This document shows, piece after piece, positions 24,113-32,795 of a stretch of 43,448 nucleotides of DNA (its first letter is position 1; the number at the start of each line of letters is the position of its first letter). Origin of the DNA: Clostridia bacterium (GTDB lineage Bacteria > Bacillota > Clostridia > Oscillospirales > Acutalibacteraceae); contig JAFVBH010000010.1 in NCBI GenBank assembly GCA_017480115.1, positions 1 to 43,448 of the forward strand. Direction: 5' to 3'. The notes under the pieces were generated by a model that was not told where the DNA came from, ran no database searches, and was given only the letters and a program-made list of their open reading frames with translations. Position numbers and translations under genes: made by a program.

Positions 24113-24796
24113 GTGACGGCACTGCTTAACAACATTGCGGACGTATTCGATCTGCCGATCTTCGTTTGGGTGCAGAACAACCTGTGGAATCCCGTGCTGA
24201 CGGCGATCATGGCGTTTGTTTCGTTCCTTGGAGAAAACGGCAGCATTTTTATCCCGATGGTCATTATCCTGCTTTGCTTTAAAAAGACGAGAAAGCTCGG
24301 CGTGACCATGGGCGCGGCGCTGATTTTCATGGAGCTTGTGAATAACGAGATCATCAAGAACATCGTCGCCCGTCCCAGACCCTTTAATTATTTCAATTGG
24401 GATCCGGACGTGCGGGACATGACGATCTTCTTCCGCGACGGCACGATGCCCTTCTTCAACAAAACGCCCGGCAGCTGGTCGTTCCCGTCGGGGCACACCT
24501 CCTCCGCCTTTGCCGCGGCGATGGCGTTCGCGATGAACACCAAGGGAACGCAGGGCAAGGATAAGACCAAAATGATCTGGGGCTCGGTGATCTTCTTTAT
24601 TTTCGCGGCGATCATGGGCTTCTCCCGCATCTACCTGCACGACCACTATCCGTCGGACGTGATCTGCGGCGCGGTGCTGGGCGTGCTTTACGGTCTGATC
24701 GGCTATTACATCGGCAAGGCGGTTTATGACGCGGTAAAGAAAAAGCTGGACGCGAAAAAGGCAGCCAAGGCGCAAGAGACCGCTGCCCAAGCATAA
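24113..24796 (+). CDS. PAP2-family membrane phosphatase
   Basis: A 227-residue integral membrane protein with the three PAP2 motifs: KNIVARPRPF, PSGHTSSA and SRIYLHDHYPSDV, giving the catalytic histidines and arginines. Such enzymes remove phosphate from lipid phosphates such as undecaprenyl pyrophosphate or phosphatidic acid. Start GTG at 24113 lies 10 bases after AAAGGA; the TTG at 24104 is too near it. The tail is Lys/Ala-rich and cytoplasmic. A strong terminator follows. Confidence 0.9.
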   Translation: MTALLNNIADVFDLPIFVWVQNNLWNPVLTAIMAFVSFLGENGSIFIPMVIILLCFKKTRKLGVTMGAALIFMELVNNEIIKNIVARPRPFNYFNWDPDVRDMTIFFRDGTMPFFNKTPGSWSFPSGHTSSAFAAAMAFAMNTKGTQGKDKTKMIWGSVIFFIFAAIMGFSRIYLHDHYPSDVICGAVLGVLYGLIGYYIGKAVYDAVKKKLDAKKAAKAQETAAQA

Positions 24797-24830
24797 TCTT
24801 TTTTATCGACATACTGTAACAGAATTTGTA

Positions 24831-24872
24831 AAGACAAGCGTTTATACTCGGTATAAATGCTTGTCTTTTTTT
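24831..24872 (+). terminator. Rho-independent terminator after the PAP2 gene
   Basis: AAGACAAGCGTTTATAC pairs with GTATAAATGCTTGTCTT around a TCG loop, with a T-run to 24872. One G-T pair interrupts the 17-bp stem. Confidence 0.85.
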
Positions 24873-25009
24873 CATGGGAAACTTCCCCGTTTCCTTATAA
24901 AATAAAAAAGATTTTAACGCCCGCCGAACCTGCCCTAACGGTCAGCGGCGACGGCGCAGAACGAAAGCGTCGGCGCAGCCGCGCAGTCGCTTTTTTGTGA
25001 GGTGTTGTT

Positions 25010-25315
25010 ATGCAAGTACAAACGGTTGTGGACGGCAAGGCGCTGCACGTGTATCTTGCCGGAGAGATCGATCATGACTCCGCGCCGCGGATACGGGAAA
25101 AAATCGACGATAAGGTGACCGAGTGCCGTCCCTGCGTGCTGCGGCTGGATTTTTCCGACGTCAGCTTTATGGACAGCTCCGGCGTGGGACTGGTCATGGG
25201 CAGGTACCGCCACGCCCATGCGCTGGGCTGCGCCACGGAGGTCACGCATCTGACGCCGCGATACGAGAAAATCATGAAGATGTCCGGTCTGAGCAAAATC
25301 GTAAAATTTTCATAA
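25010..25315 (+). CDS. spoIIAA: Anti-sigma-F factor antagonist SpoIIAA
   Basis: A 101-residue STAS-domain protein, close to 117 in Bacillus. The phosphorylation motif FMDSSGVGLVMGR carries the serine (Ser57 here) that SpoIIAB phosphorylates; dephosphorylated SpoIIAA releases sigma-F in the forespore. GAGGTGTTGTT precedes the ATG. First gene of the spoIIA operon. Confidence 0.95.
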   Translation: MQVQTVVDGKALHVYLAGEIDHDSAPRIREKIDDKVTECRPCVLRLDFSDVSFMDSSGVGLVMGRYRHAHALGCATEVTHLTPRYEKIMKMSGLSKIVKFS

Positions 25316-25327
25316 GGGGGGATCACT

Positions 25328-25765
25328 TTGAAAAAAATCAATGAATGCAGAATGACGGTCGACGCGAAAAGCGTCAACGAAGGATTTTGCCGCGCGGTCT
25401 GCGCCGCATTCGCCGCGCAGGCGGAACCCACGGTGGAGGAGATCGGCGATATCAAGACCGCCGTCAGCGAGGCGGTGACCAACTGCATCGTCCACGCCTA
25501 TCGGGAAATGGGCGGAAAAATTTACATAACGGCAAGTCTGCTGGCGGATCAGCGGCTGCGGATCACCGTGCGGGATCGCGGCTGCGGCATCGCGGACGTC
25601 AAACAGGCGATGGAACCGCTGTTTACCACCGTGGGCGACGACCGCTCAGGGCTGGGATTTTCCGTTATGGAAACCTTTTCGGATAAGCTGACCGTGCGCT
25701 CCAAGGTCGGCAAAGGGACGACGGTCATCATTGAAAAAAAGCTGCGGGGCAGAGCGCGTGACTGA
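25328..25765 (+). CDS. spoIIAB: Anti-sigma-F factor and SpoIIAA kinase SpoIIAB
   Basis: A 145-residue GHKL ATPase. N box EAVTNCIVHAY, G1 box RDRGCGIADV and G2 box RSGLGFSVME are all present. It holds sigma-F inactive and phosphorylates SpoIIAA. The start is TTG at 25328, with GGGGGGATC upstream; no ATG is better placed. It overlaps sigF by 8 bases. Confidence 0.95.
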   Translation: MKKINECRMTVDAKSVNEGFCRAVCAAFAAQAEPTVEEIGDIKTAVSEAVTNCIVHAYREMGGKIYITASLLADQRLRITVRDRGCGIADVKQAMEPLFTTVGDDRSGLGFSVMETFSDKLTVRSKVGKGTTVIIEKKLRGRARD

Positions 25766-26420
25766 GTCTGCGGACAGAAACCGGCTGATTGAGGAAAATC
25801 TCGGGCTGGTGCGCAAATGCGCCGGACGCTTTCGCGGCAGAGGGATCGATTACGAGGATATGTACAGCGCAGGCTGTATCGGGCTGATCAAGGCGGCGAA
25901 CGGCTTTGACCCGTCGCTGGGGTACGCCTTTTCCACCTATGCCGTGCCTGCGATCCTGGGGGAGATTAAACGGCTGTTTCGTGACGGCGGCGCGGTGAAG
26001 ATCGGAAGAACGGCAAAGGAAAAAGCCGTTGCGCTGATGCGGCTGCGGGACGCGCTGGCGGAAAAACTGGATCGGGAGCCCACCGTGACGGAGCTTTCCG
26101 AAGCCGCGGGACTGGAACCTGCGGAAACTGCGGTGCTGCTGTGCGCCATGATCCCGCCCCTGTCCCTGACCGCTGATCGGGAGGATGGGGAGTGCGAGCT
26201 GGATATTCCCGTGGACAGCGAGGAAATGCCCGTGCTGGACAGACTGTCGTTGAAAAAAGCGTTGTCTGAGCTGGAACCGCAGGATCGGGAGATCATCGAG
26301 CTGCGTTATTACAAGGGAAAGACCCAGAGCGCCACCGGCGCCGCCCTCGGCATGACCCAGGTGCAGGTGTCCAGACGGGAAAAGACTATCCTGATGACGC
26401 TGCGTAAAGCGCTGGGGTAA
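25758..26420 (+). CDS. sigF: RNA polymerase sigma-F factor (SpoIIAC)
   Basis: A 220-residue sigma-70 family factor that drives early forespore transcription. Region 2 contains YSAGCIGLIKAANGFDP and FSTYAVPAILGEIKR; region 4 contains QDREIIELRYYKGKTQSATG and MTQVQVSRREK. The GTG at 25758 overlaps the end of spoIIAB, so the operon is coupled; an ATG at 25731 inside spoIIAB would add nine residues and is unlikely. The three-gene order matches the universal spoIIA operon. Confidence 0.95.
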   Translation: MTESADRNRLIEENLGLVRKCAGRFRGRGIDYEDMYSAGCIGLIKAANGFDPSLGYAFSTYAVPAILGEIKRLFRDGGAVKIGRTAKEKAVALMRLRDALAEKLDREPTVTELSEAAGLEPAETAVLLCAMIPPLSLTADREDGECELDIPVDSEEMPVLDRLSLKKALSELEPQDREIIELRYYKGKTQSATGAALGMTQVQVSRREKTILMTLRKALG

Positions 26421-26447
26421 CTTCTGCTTTAGCGGCACGGGCAGTAG

Positions 26448-26475
26448 GAGCGGCTTCGCGCCCGCTCTTTTTTTT
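26448..26475 (+). terminator. Rho-independent terminator of the spoIIA operon
   Basis: GAGCGG/CCGCTC stem with an eight-base loop and a run of eight T directly after sigF. Confidence 0.8.
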
Positions 26476-26517
26476 GCTGTTTTTACCGCGCTGTATTACA
26501 CTTTGCGTATTTTAAAA

Positions 26518-26561
26518 GCAGGAGGCGCTGCGCGGGCAGCATCTCCTGCTTTGGTTTTTTT
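26518..26561. terminator. Bidirectional terminator between sigF and the sialidase-like gene
   Basis: GCAGGAG (26518-26524) and CTCCTGC (26543-26549) with an inner GCTGC/GCAGC stem form a hairpin; T-rich sequence follows on the plus strand and TTTTAAAAT on the minus strand, serving the leftward sialidase-like gene. Confidence 0.65.
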
Positions 26562-26565
26562 CTGT

Positions 26566-27903
26566 TTATGGATTCAGCAGTGCAATCAGTTCGTCGGTAT
26601 CCGCAAGCTTGATCCGCTTGGAACAGATATAGGTTTTATAGCTTTTGCCGTCCGCTGTTTTTTGATCGGGACTGAATTTGCCGTAGGACGACGTTACGAT
26701 GGCGCCATCGTCCAAAACCACGTTCCCGCAGTAGCCGGTGTCGGCGTTGGCGGAATATTGCGGCTGCGTCTGCCCGTCGATGTAGGTATGCGCCAGCTTA
26801 ATACGGTATTGTCCCTCCGTACCGTTTTTCAGATCGTCATAATCGCCGACCCATGCCACCCAGCCCTCGCTGAGCCACGCTTTTTTCGTGCCGGCGTCAA
26901 TGTTTGTCGCCGCTGTCTGTCCGCGCTCGATGGAGCGGAACGTGATAAACAATCTGCCGTCCTGTGTCCATTCCGCCTTATGCCGCTCGCCGTTCAGCGC
27001 CGCGGGCGCCTCTTTCGGCTTTGTCCACGTCATGCCCTCGTCGTCGGAGAACGAGATCAGCGCGTTCATTTTCTTGCTGTTGCTGCGCGCCAGCAGACAG
27101 AGTTCATCGCCCTGTCCGCCCTCGGAACGGATTACCTCGACCTCGCACATTTTTGCCTTTTTTTCGATCTTTCTGTAAGCGGAAAAATACTTCTCCGGCG
27201 CGCTCCACTGCGGGTTTCCCTCGTTATCGAACGACAGGATCGACTTATAGTTATAAAAATCGGCGTCGTGGAAGAATCCCATCCATTTATCTACGAATTT
27301 TCCGTTTTCTTTTAACTGCGTCAGGCTCGCCATGGCGACGATGGGCACCACCGGCGTGTCGGAATCCTTATCCCAAAACGTCTCAAACTCCGTCCATGTA
27401 ATGCCCTCGTCGGTGGAGACGGAGCAGTTAAACCCGCCGTTTGTGGACATGCCGGGCCATTTCGGGTTGGCGGAGATCATCACCAGCTTATCGGCGGTCG
27501 CGCCGTCGGTGAATTGCAGCCTGTAGACCGTCGGGGTCTCCAGTGAGTTTTCCCAGCTGACAGGGGTGTTCTGCAAGGATAAGTTCCAGCTTTTCCCGCC
27601 ATCGGTGCTGATGCGCGTCTGTACCGCGCCTTTGCCGTGCCCCTGCGGGAACATGGTGAGAATATTGCCGTTCTTCAACAGGACGCTGTCGGGATGCGCC
27701 AGATAATCCGCATCGTCCGCCACGGTCACAAGATCGTACAGATAGCTGAATTGTTCCGGCAGCAACACGGGCTTGACGCTGAGATCCAGCTCCGGGATTG
27801 TGTAATCCTGGCCCTTAAAATCCGACGGCTTGATTTTTCCGCAGGCAGAAAACACCGTGATGATCAGGACAAAAGCGATGCAAAGACAAAGTTTTTTCTT
27901 CAT
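26566..27903 (-). CDS. Sialidase/BNR-repeat lipoprotein
   Basis: A 445-residue secreted lipoprotein: N-terminal signal with lipobox FSAC, then a six-bladed propeller type sequence with three Asp-box (BNR) motifs, STDGGKSWNL, STDEGITWTE and SDDEGMTWTK. Exo-sialidases cleave terminal sialic acid from glycans; here activity cannot be confirmed because the arginine triad was not traced. The ATG at 27903 lies 9 bases after AAAGGA; a TTG at 27912 is too close. Stands alone between terminators and repeats. Confidence 0.8.
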   Translation of the reverse strand: MKKKLCLCIAFVLIITVFSACGKIKPSDFKGQDYTIPELDLSVKPVLLPEQFSYLYDLVTVADDADYLAHPDSVLLKNGNILTMFPQGHGKGAVQTRISTDGGKSWNLSLQNTPVSWENSLETPTVYRLQFTDGATADKLVMISANPKWPGMSTNGGFNCSVSTDEGITWTEFETFWDKDSDTPVVPIVAMASLTQLKENGKFVDKWMGFFHDADFYNYKSILSFDNEGNPQWSAPEKYFSAYRKIEKKAKMCEVEVIRSEGGQGDELCLLARSNSKKMNALISFSDDEGMTWTKPKEAPAALNGERHKAEWTQDGRLFITFRSIERGQTAATNIDAGTKKAWLSEGWVAWVGDYDDLKNGTEGQYRIKLAHTYIDGQTQPQYSANADTGYCGNVVLDDGAIVTSSYGKFSPDQKTADGKSYKTYICSKRIKLADTDELIALLNP

Positions 27904-27986
27904 GGAAAGCAATCCTTTCTGAATCTAAGTTTTGCGGGATTCGTATATGTATGATCGTTTTTTACGGGTAAATTGTCAGGTACCGC

Positions 27987-28193
27987 AAATCAGAATTTAG
28001 GGAGGAAGTAGGAGGGATGAGGTAGGAGGTTCGGAAATCGCTGCGCGATTTGGATTAATAGACGCAAAATGGGCACACTCGCTTGTAGGGACGGCCACCG
28101 GCCGTCCGCTGATTTTGCGCGTAACCCGACGGACGGCCAATGGCCGTCCCTACAGGATCGTGTGCCGATCTTCCTACGCTAAATCAGAATTTA
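27987..28193. repeat. Composite dispersed repeat, modules A-B-C-A
   Basis: Module A half (AAATCAGAATTT at 27987-27998), a GGTAGGAGG-rich tract, module B (about 28030-28060), module C (28082-28155) and another A half (28181-28193). It occupies most of the gap between the sialidase-like and UPF0210 genes; the A hairpins here are incomplete, unlike other copies. Confidence 0.7.
28082..28155. repeat. Module C repeat, copy 2
   Basis: A 74-bp element with ends CTTGTAGGGA and TCCCTACAG, each followed inward by a GGACGGCC-type palindrome (ACGGCCACCGGCCGT and ACGGCCAATGGCCGT). Confidence 0.75.
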
Positions 28194-28197
28194 ATGA

Positions 28198-29556
28198 TTA
28201 ATTCTTCAGACTGTTCAACGGCGCGGGGATGCGTCCGCCGCGATCGATAAACGCCTTGGAGGAGAAGCGATGCACGGGCATGATGGGCGCGGAGCCGAGC
28301 AGTCCGCCGAATTCCAGTGAATCCCCGATTTTTTTCCCGATGGCGGGAATGATACGCACAGCGGTGGTTTTTTGATTAATCATACCGATCGCCGCCTCGT
28401 CCGCAATGATGGCGGAGAGCGTCTCCGCCGGGGTATCGCCGGGCACGGCGATCATATCCAGTCCCACGGAGCAGACGCAGGTCATGGCTTCCAGCTTGTC
28501 GAGGTGCAGCGCGCCGGACTTTGCCGCTTCGATCATGCCCTCGTCCTCGCTGACGGGGATAAACGCGCCGGACAGACCGCCCACGTGGTTGCTCGCCATC
28601 ACGCCGCCTTTTTTTACCGCGTCGTTCAAGAGCGCCAGCGCCGCTGTCGTGCCGTGAGTGCCGCAGACCTCCAGCCCCATTTCTTCCAATATGCGCGCCA
28701 CGCTGTCGCCCTTTGCGGGGGTAGGCGCGAGGGAGAGATCCACGATCCCGAACGGAACGCCCAGCCGCTTGGACGCTTCCTGCGCGACCAGCTGTCCCAT
28801 ACGGGTGATCTTGAACGCCGTTTTTTTGATGGTCGCCGCCACAACGTCAAAGGGCGCGCCCTTGCAGTCCTGTAACGCGTGATAGACCACGCCGGGGCCG
28901 CTGACGCCTACATTGATGACGCATTCCGGTTCGCCCACGCCGTGGAACGCGCCCGCCATAAACGGGTTATCCTCCACCGCGTTGGCAAATACCACCAGCT
29001 TTGCGCAGCCCATACCGTCGTTATCCTTGGTGATTTCCGCGGTTTCACGGATAATTTGCCCCATCAGCTTTACCGCGTCCATATTGATGCCCGCCTTGGT
29101 GGAGGCGACGTTAACGCTGGAGCAGAGGAAATCCGTCGTCGCCAGCGCGGCGGGAATGGATTTTATCAGCTTGCGGTCGCTTTCGGTAAACCCTTTTTGC
29201 ACAAGGGCAGAAAACCCGCCGATGAAGTTGACGCCGCAGGTCTTTGCCGCCCGATCCAGCGCTTTCGCGATGGGGGTATAATCGACGGCGGCGCAGGCGG
29301 CGGCGACAAGGGAGATCGGCGTGACGGAGATTCGCTTATTGACGATGGGGATCCCGAATTCCGTTTCGATCGCCTCGGCGGTCTCCACCAGCTTTGCCGC
29401 TTTGGTCGTGATTTTTGTATAAATTTTTTCGGCGCACCGGTCGATGTCGCTGTCCGCGCAGTCCAGCAGGGAGATGCCCATCGTCACCGTACGTATATCC
29501 AGGTGCTGATGGTCGATCATATCGAGGGTGCTTAAAATATCTGCATGGTTTAACAT
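28198..29556 (-). CDS. UPF0210 (DUF711, PFL) family protein
   Basis: A 452-residue protein, full length for the family. It contains [17 protein letters not shown] near the start, the Gly-rich [12 protein letters not shown], and the [19 protein letters not shown] segment. The structure is a radical-enzyme-like (PFL) barrel; the function is not known. As in many Firmicutes it is paired with an ACT-domain UPF0237 gene, here 18 bases upstream in the same operon. Confidence 0.93.
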   Translation of the reverse strand: MLNHADILSTLDMIDHQHLDIRTVTMGISLLDCADSDIDRCAEKIYTKITTKAAKLVETAEAIETEFGIPIVNKRISVTPISLVAAACAAVDYTPIAKALDRAAKTCGVNFIGGFSALVQKGFTESDRKLIKSIPAALATTDFLCSSVNVASTKAGINMDAVKLMGQIIRETAEITKDNDGMGCAKLVVFANAVEDNPFMAGAFHGVGEPECVINVGVSGPGVVYHALQDCKGAPFDVVAATIKKTAFKITRMGQLVAQEASKRLGVPFGIVDLSLAPTPAKGDSVARILEEMGLEVCGTHGTTAALALLNDAVKKGGVMASNHVGGLSGAFIPVSEDEGMIEAAKSGALHLDKLEAMTCVCSVGLDMIAVPGDTPAETLSAIIADEAAIGMINQKTTAVRIIPAIGKKIGDSLEFGGLLGSAPIMPVHRFSSKAFIDRGGRIPAPLNSLKN

Positions 29557-29574
29557 GATGTCTACCGCTTTCCG

Positions 29575-29844
29575 TTAAATTTTGTGCATGGCGTTGAAAA
29601 TATCCTCCCGCTGTATGCGGATCTCCAGCCCCAGCGCTTTGCCCTTTTCCGTCAGATGCGCGCCCAGCTCCGCAAAGGACAGCGCGCAGTCCTCGGTGTC
29701 GATCAGCATGATCATGGTGAAAAAGTCCTGCATGACGGTCTGGCTGATGTCCAGGACGTTTATATCTTTGTCGGCAAGCACGCGGCAGACGTCGGCGATA
29801 ATGCCTTTTCTGTCCTTGCCGGTCACGGTTACAATGGCTCTCAT
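29575..29844 (-). CDS. ACT domain-containing UPF0237 protein
   Basis: An 89-residue single ACT domain: RAIVTVTGKDRKGIIADVCR, then INVLDISQTVMQDFFTMIM. ACT domains bind amino acids or small ligands and regulate partners. It precedes the UPF0210 gene, its regular neighbour, and is likely its regulatory partner. The ATG follows AAGGAGAA. Confidence 0.93.
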   Translation of the reverse strand: MRAIVTVTGKDRKGIIADVCRVLADKDINVLDISQTVMQDFFTMIMLIDTEDCALSFAELGAHLTEKGKALGLEIRIQREDIFNAMHKI

Positions 29845-29879
29845 GGTAAATTCTCCTTCTCTGATTCTATATACTGTTC

Positions 29880-29908
29880 ATTATATCGGAAACATGCGGT
29901 GAAATCAA
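29880..29908 (-). promoter_or_regulatory. Sigma-A-type promoter of the ACT/UPF0210 operon
   Basis: Minus-strand TTGATT (29903-29908) and TATAAT (29880-29885) with a 17-base spacer, about 35 bases before the ACT gene start. Confidence 0.7.
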
Positions 29909-29936
29909 TAGTTTTGTCTGATCTGTAAAATGAAAA

Positions 29937-29960
29937 CGACCGGCAATTTCGTGCCGGTCG
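29937..29960 (-). terminator. Terminator downstream of the small membrane-anchored protein gene
   Basis: CGACCGGCA and TGCCGGTCG form a perfect 9-bp stem; on the minus strand it is followed by TTTTCATTTT. It closes the gene ending at 29979. Confidence 0.75.
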
Positions 29961-29978
29961 CATCTATATGCGCTTCCC

Positions 29979-30536
29979 CTATAAACCTGTTTCTCCTGTA
30001 TCGACGACGCTGCCGCCGGGCTGATACGTATAGGTTGCGCTGAAATAGATATGCCGTTCTCCGCAATAGGCGGTCAGCGCCGCGGCAGAGGAAAATTTTT
30101 CTGCCGTATCGCCGGAAAAGTTAAATAAATAGTACATATCCTCTGCGATCAGCGTATCGCTGTCCCCCTGCCGATAACCGAGACTGTGTACGGTGACATA
30201 GCCGGAAGGATTAAACGCATAGCTTTCCACATCATACCGTTTGCCCGCCGTTTCCTGCGACGTTCTGCCCAGCTTGAGCGTGCATTCGTGTTCGCTGAGG
30301 AAGAACAGCGTATTGCCGCCCGACAGCACGTGTTCGTACCTCTCGCCGCCCTTGTTGCGGATAAAAGAGCCGTCCGCATACGTGACTGTGATCCTGTTAT
30401 ATTCGCCGAAATATTTACCCAGCCCCGAGATCGTACCGTAAATCATCAGCGTATAGATACCAACGACGGCAAGCGCCGCCAGCAGGGCGACGCTGACCAC
30501 TGCAAGAATCACTCGACGCACTGTCCTTTTCTTCAT
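29979..30536 (-). CDS. Small membrane-anchored protein of unknown function
   Basis: A 185-residue protein. The ATG at 30536 follows GGGAGGG; a longer upstream frame lacks support. Residues 1-35 are basic then hydrophobic (RRVILAVVSVALLAALAVVGIYTL), giving one anchor; the rest is a beta-rich extracytoplasmic domain with regular strand-turn spacing. No family recognised. It lies alone between two hairpins. Confidence 0.65.
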   Translation of the reverse strand: MKKRTVRRVILAVVSVALLAALAVVGIYTLMIYGTISGLGKYFGEYNRITVTYADGSFIRNKGGERYEHVLSGGNTLFFLSEHECTLKLGRTSQETAGKRYDVESYAFNPSGYVTVHSLGYRQGDSDTLIAEDMYYLFNFSGDTAEKFSSAAALTAYCGERHIYFSATYTYQPGGSVVDTGETGL

Positions 30537-30634
30537 GTGTATCCCTCCCTTTACGTCTTTCATGCATAGTATAGCATATGCGCAATGCCGCACACACGGC
30601 ACGTAATATTTGGACGGGATTATGTAAAAATTGG

Positions 30635-30677
30635 GTAACTTCTGATTTATCGGCGAAGCCGATAAATCAGAAGTTAC
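30635..30677. repeat. Module A palindromic hairpin, copy 4
   Basis: A perfect 20-bp stem, GTAACTTCTGATTTATCGGC with its complement, and a GAA loop. It has the TTCTGATTT core, the inner ATCGGC arm of copy 2, and an outer GTAAC/GTTAC extension found only here. Confidence 0.85.
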
Positions 30678-30727
30678 ATGCAGCAGAAGCGGTGCAACAC
30701 ACAGCGCTTTTTGTCCCTTATCCGTTG

Positions 30728-31147
30728 TTATTCCGTTGGAATTTTTATATGTTCCAGCGCTCGCAGGTGGATTCTGGCGACTTGCCGCTGGGAAAGCCCC
30801 ATGGCGTCTGCGACCGCCCGCCACGGCAGCAGCTTGATATACCGCAGCGACAGGCACAGACTTTCGTCGTAATCCGTTAACTCCGCGATGACTGCGGAAA
30901 CCTGTCCGATCTGCTTCCCCAGCACGGCAAGGGCTTCCTCTTCCTGCTTAACCGTTGCGTCAATTTTATCAAGAATGGAATCCAGACACAGGTTTGAGGC
31001 GCATTTTGACGAGCGTACCTTGGTGTTTTCAAAATGCATGGAACCGATTCGCCGGGCATAGGCGCGCAGCTCCTCGATCCTCGCCTCCTTTGCGGCGATC
31101 TGCGCGTCGGTGCGCCGCACCTGTGCAAGGTACTCCTGTGTAGTCAT
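30728..31147 (-). CDS. DUF1492 phage-type protein
   Basis: A 139-residue protein with a helical N-terminal half and a C-terminal sigma-70 region 4-like helix-turn-helix (CLSLRYIKLLPWRAVADAMG, then LSQRQVARIHLRAL). DUF1492 proteins usually lie near terminase genes in Firmicutes prophages and may activate late genes. GGAGGGA precedes the ATG at 31147. Together with the XRE gene just upstream it looks like a detached phage regulatory pair. Confidence 0.78.
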   Translation of the reverse strand: MTTQEYLAQVRRTDAQIAAKEARIEELRAYARRIGSMHFENTKVRSSKCASNLCLDSILDKIDATVKQEEEALAVLGKQIGQVSAVIAELTDYDESLCLSLRYIKLLPWRAVADAMGLSQRQVARIHLRALEHIKIPTE

Positions 31148-31191
31148 GGCGCTTCCCTCCGTTCTTATGGTTGTTTGCGGTGAAATTCGCA

Positions 31192-31449
31192 TCATTCTGC
31201 AAAAAAGATTTCCTCTACCGACTTCCCGTACAGGTTCGCAATTCTGCGCTTCAGCGTATCCTTGGGCATGCGCTTGCCGTTCTCGTACATTGAGATCGCG
31301 GCGGTGGATACGCCGAGTTTTTCCGCTACGGTGCCTTGGGTTTTATCTCCGCGCAACTCCGCCAGCCGTATGCCGATGCGGCGCTTGCGCAGCGCCTCCG
31401 CGTTTGTGTCCGCCTGTATGGCGTTGTTCCCATTCGTAAAATAGTTCAT
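31192..31449 (-). CDS. XRE-family regulator upstream of DUF1492
   Basis: An 85-residue protein with a Cro/C1-type helix-turn-helix (RLAELRGDKTQGTVAEKLGV, then STAAISMYENGKRMP) and a terminal YGKSVEEIFFAE, common in small phage and plasmid regulators. The ATG at 31449 follows AGGAGG; the longer upstream frame has no such site. It has its own consensus promoter and lies 44 bases before the DUF1492 gene. Confidence 0.88.
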   Translation of the reverse strand: MNYFTNGNNAIQADTNAEALRKRRIGIRLAELRGDKTQGTVAEKLGVSTAAISMYENGKRMPKDTLKRRIANLYGKSVEEIFFAE

Positions 31450-31526
31450 ACCGAAACCTCCTGGTTCATATAAGATTGCATTTACACGCCCGTCCGCAGC
31501 TCGTTTCGGGGGGGTGCTGTGTGCAA

Positions 31527-31555
31527 ATAATAGCACCGCACAAATGTTTTGTCAA
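31527..31555 (-). promoter_or_regulatory. Promoter of the XRE/DUF1492 pair
   Basis: Minus-strand TTGACA (31550-31555) and TATTAT (31527-31532) with a 17-base spacer. AAATGTT (31543-31549) and a distant AACATTT form a possible operator dyad. Confidence 0.65.
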
Positions 31556-31635
31556 GGAAATCTGCAAAACTGTCGAACATTTATTCTGTTAACTTTTTAT
31601 GAACCACAGAGCGTAAAATCCCGGTAAAATAGGGC

Positions 31636-31664
31636 TTGACTTATTTTTTCCTTTCTGTTACAAT
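31636..31664 (+). promoter_or_regulatory. Promoter of the rpsF-ssb-rpsR operon
   Basis: TTGACT (31636-31641) and TACAAT (31659-31664) with a 17-base spacer, near-consensus, as expected for a ribosomal protein operon. The leader would be about 70 nt. Confidence 0.75.
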
Positions 31665-31671
31665 ATGAAAA

Positions 31672-31728
31672 TGTCGTGAGATATAACACGACTCCTTGCC
31701 CCACGGATAAGGGGTCATAAGTCCAAAA
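31672..31728 (+). promoter_or_regulatory. rpsF operon leader with two stem-loops (candidate S6:S18 binding leader)
   Basis: GTCGTG/CACGAC forms a hairpin near 31674-31692, and GACT-CCTTGC-CCCC/GGGG-TCATA-AGTC forms a second, bulged one ending before AAGGAGG. Many Firmicutes rpsF leaders bind S6:S18 for autoregulation; the diagnostic CCG loop was not clearly seen, so the assignment is tentative. Confidence 0.4.
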
Positions 31729-31741
31729 GGAGGTGCCTCAA

Positions 31742-32023
31742 ATGACAGCAAAGTACGAAACCGTTATGGTTTGCTCCGTTAAGAACGGAGAGGAGGCGGC
31801 AAAGGCGCTCGTCGAGAAGTTCAAGGCTCTGATCGAGAAGCATGCCACCGTGGAAAACGTCGATGAATGGGGAGTCAGAAAGCTTGCCTATCCCATTAAT
31901 TACGAGACCGAGGGTTACTACGTCGTATTCGATTATGAATCCGAGCCGGAGTTCCCCGCCGAGCTTGACCGTAATTTCAATATCACCGACGGTGTTATCC
32001 GTTCTCTCATCGTAAAGAAATAA
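31742..32023 (+). CDS. rpsF: 30S ribosomal protein S6
   Basis: A 93-residue protein with the S6 pattern YETVMVCSVKNGEEAA, then DEWGVRKLAYPINYETEGYY. It binds S18 on the small subunit platform. AAAGGAGGTG precedes the ATG; an upstream GTG at 31733 lies within that site. Followed by ssb and rpsR, the conserved order in Firmicutes. Confidence 0.97.
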   Translation: MTAKYETVMVCSVKNGEEAAKALVEKFKALIEKHATVENVDEWGVRKLAYPINYETEGYYVVFDYESEPEFPAELDRNFNITDGVIRSLIVKK

Positions 32024-32064
32024 GGTATTTTTCATCGGGAAATACCGACCGGAGGTTTATCATC

Positions 32065-32505
32065 ATGCTTAACACAGCCATTATTATGGGCAGATTGACT
32101 GCCGACCCGGAGCTGCGTACGACGAATACCGGACTTTCCGTTACAACCTTTACCGTCGCCGTTGACCGCGGATACGTCCGCGCCGGCGAACAGCGGCAGG
32201 CTGATTTTATCAACTGCGTCGCATGGCGCCAGACGGCGGAGTTTATTACAAGATATTTCCGTAAAGGCTCCATGATCGCCGTGCAGGGTTCTATCCAGAC
32301 CCGCAGCTATGACGACAGAAACGGCAATAAACGCTATGTAACGGAGATCGTCGTCAGCAATGCCAGCTTCTGCGGCTCCAAAGCCGAGTCCGGCACGCAA
32401 AGCGCCGCGCCTGCGGCAGCGCCCGCCAATAACGCGTCTTTCAGCACCGGCGGCGCCGACGATTTTGCCGACGAAATCCCGCTGGATGATGAGCTTCCGT
32501 TCTAA
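32065..32505 (+). CDS. ssb: Single-stranded DNA-binding protein
   Basis: A 146-residue protein with an N-terminal OB fold (TAIIMGRLTADPELRTTNTG, then FINCVAWRQTAEFI) and an Ala-rich linker leading to the acidic tip DDELPF, the docking tail for replication and repair partners. Ribosome binding site CGGAGG precedes the ATG. Located between rpsF and rpsR as usual. Confidence 0.96.
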   Translation: MLNTAIIMGRLTADPELRTTNTGLSVTTFTVAVDRGYVRAGEQRQADFINCVAWRQTAEFITRYFRKGSMIAVQGSIQTRSYDDRNGNKRYVTEIVVSNASFCGSKAESGTQSAAPAAAPANNASFSTGGADDFADEIPLDDELPF

Positions 32506-32529
32506 CATTTAATAAGGAGGAAATTCATA

Positions 32530-32778
32530 ATGCCTTACGATAAGGAAAAGGGCGGTCGTCCCGGCAGAAAGGGCAGAAAAAAGGTTTGCCAGTTCTGCGT
32601 GGAAAAGACCGAGTTCATCGATTATAAGGACATCGCGAAGCTGCGCCGCTATACGTCGGAGAGAGCGAAGATTCTTCCCCGCCGCGTTACCGGCACTTGC
32701 GCGAAGCATCAGAGAGAGCTGACCACAGCGATCAAGAGAGCTCGCCATCTTGCGCTCATGCCTTATACTTCTGACTGA
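32530..32778 (+). CDS. rpsR: 30S ribosomal protein S18
   Basis: An 82-residue protein with a CQFC pair and [20 protein letters not shown], typical of zinc-binding (C+) S18. Strong AAGGAGG lies before the ATG. Its partner S6 is encoded first in the operon. A terminator follows closely. Confidence 0.97.
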   Translation: MPYDKEKGGRPGRKGRKKVCQFCVEKTEFIDYKDIAKLRRYTSERAKILPRRVTGTCAKHQRELTTAIKRARHLALMPYTSD

Positions 32779-32795
32779 TTCAGAAAACCATGCGA

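Noticed and set aside
26503..27315. 270-residue plus-strand frame opposite the sialidase-like gene
   Set aside because: The minus strand has a lipobox and three Asp-box motifs; the plus frame has none and starts inside a terminator.
30537..30857. N-terminal extension of the small membrane-anchored protein
   Set aside because: The extension includes the module A repeat and lacks a ribosome binding site; the ATG at 30536 has GGGAGGG.
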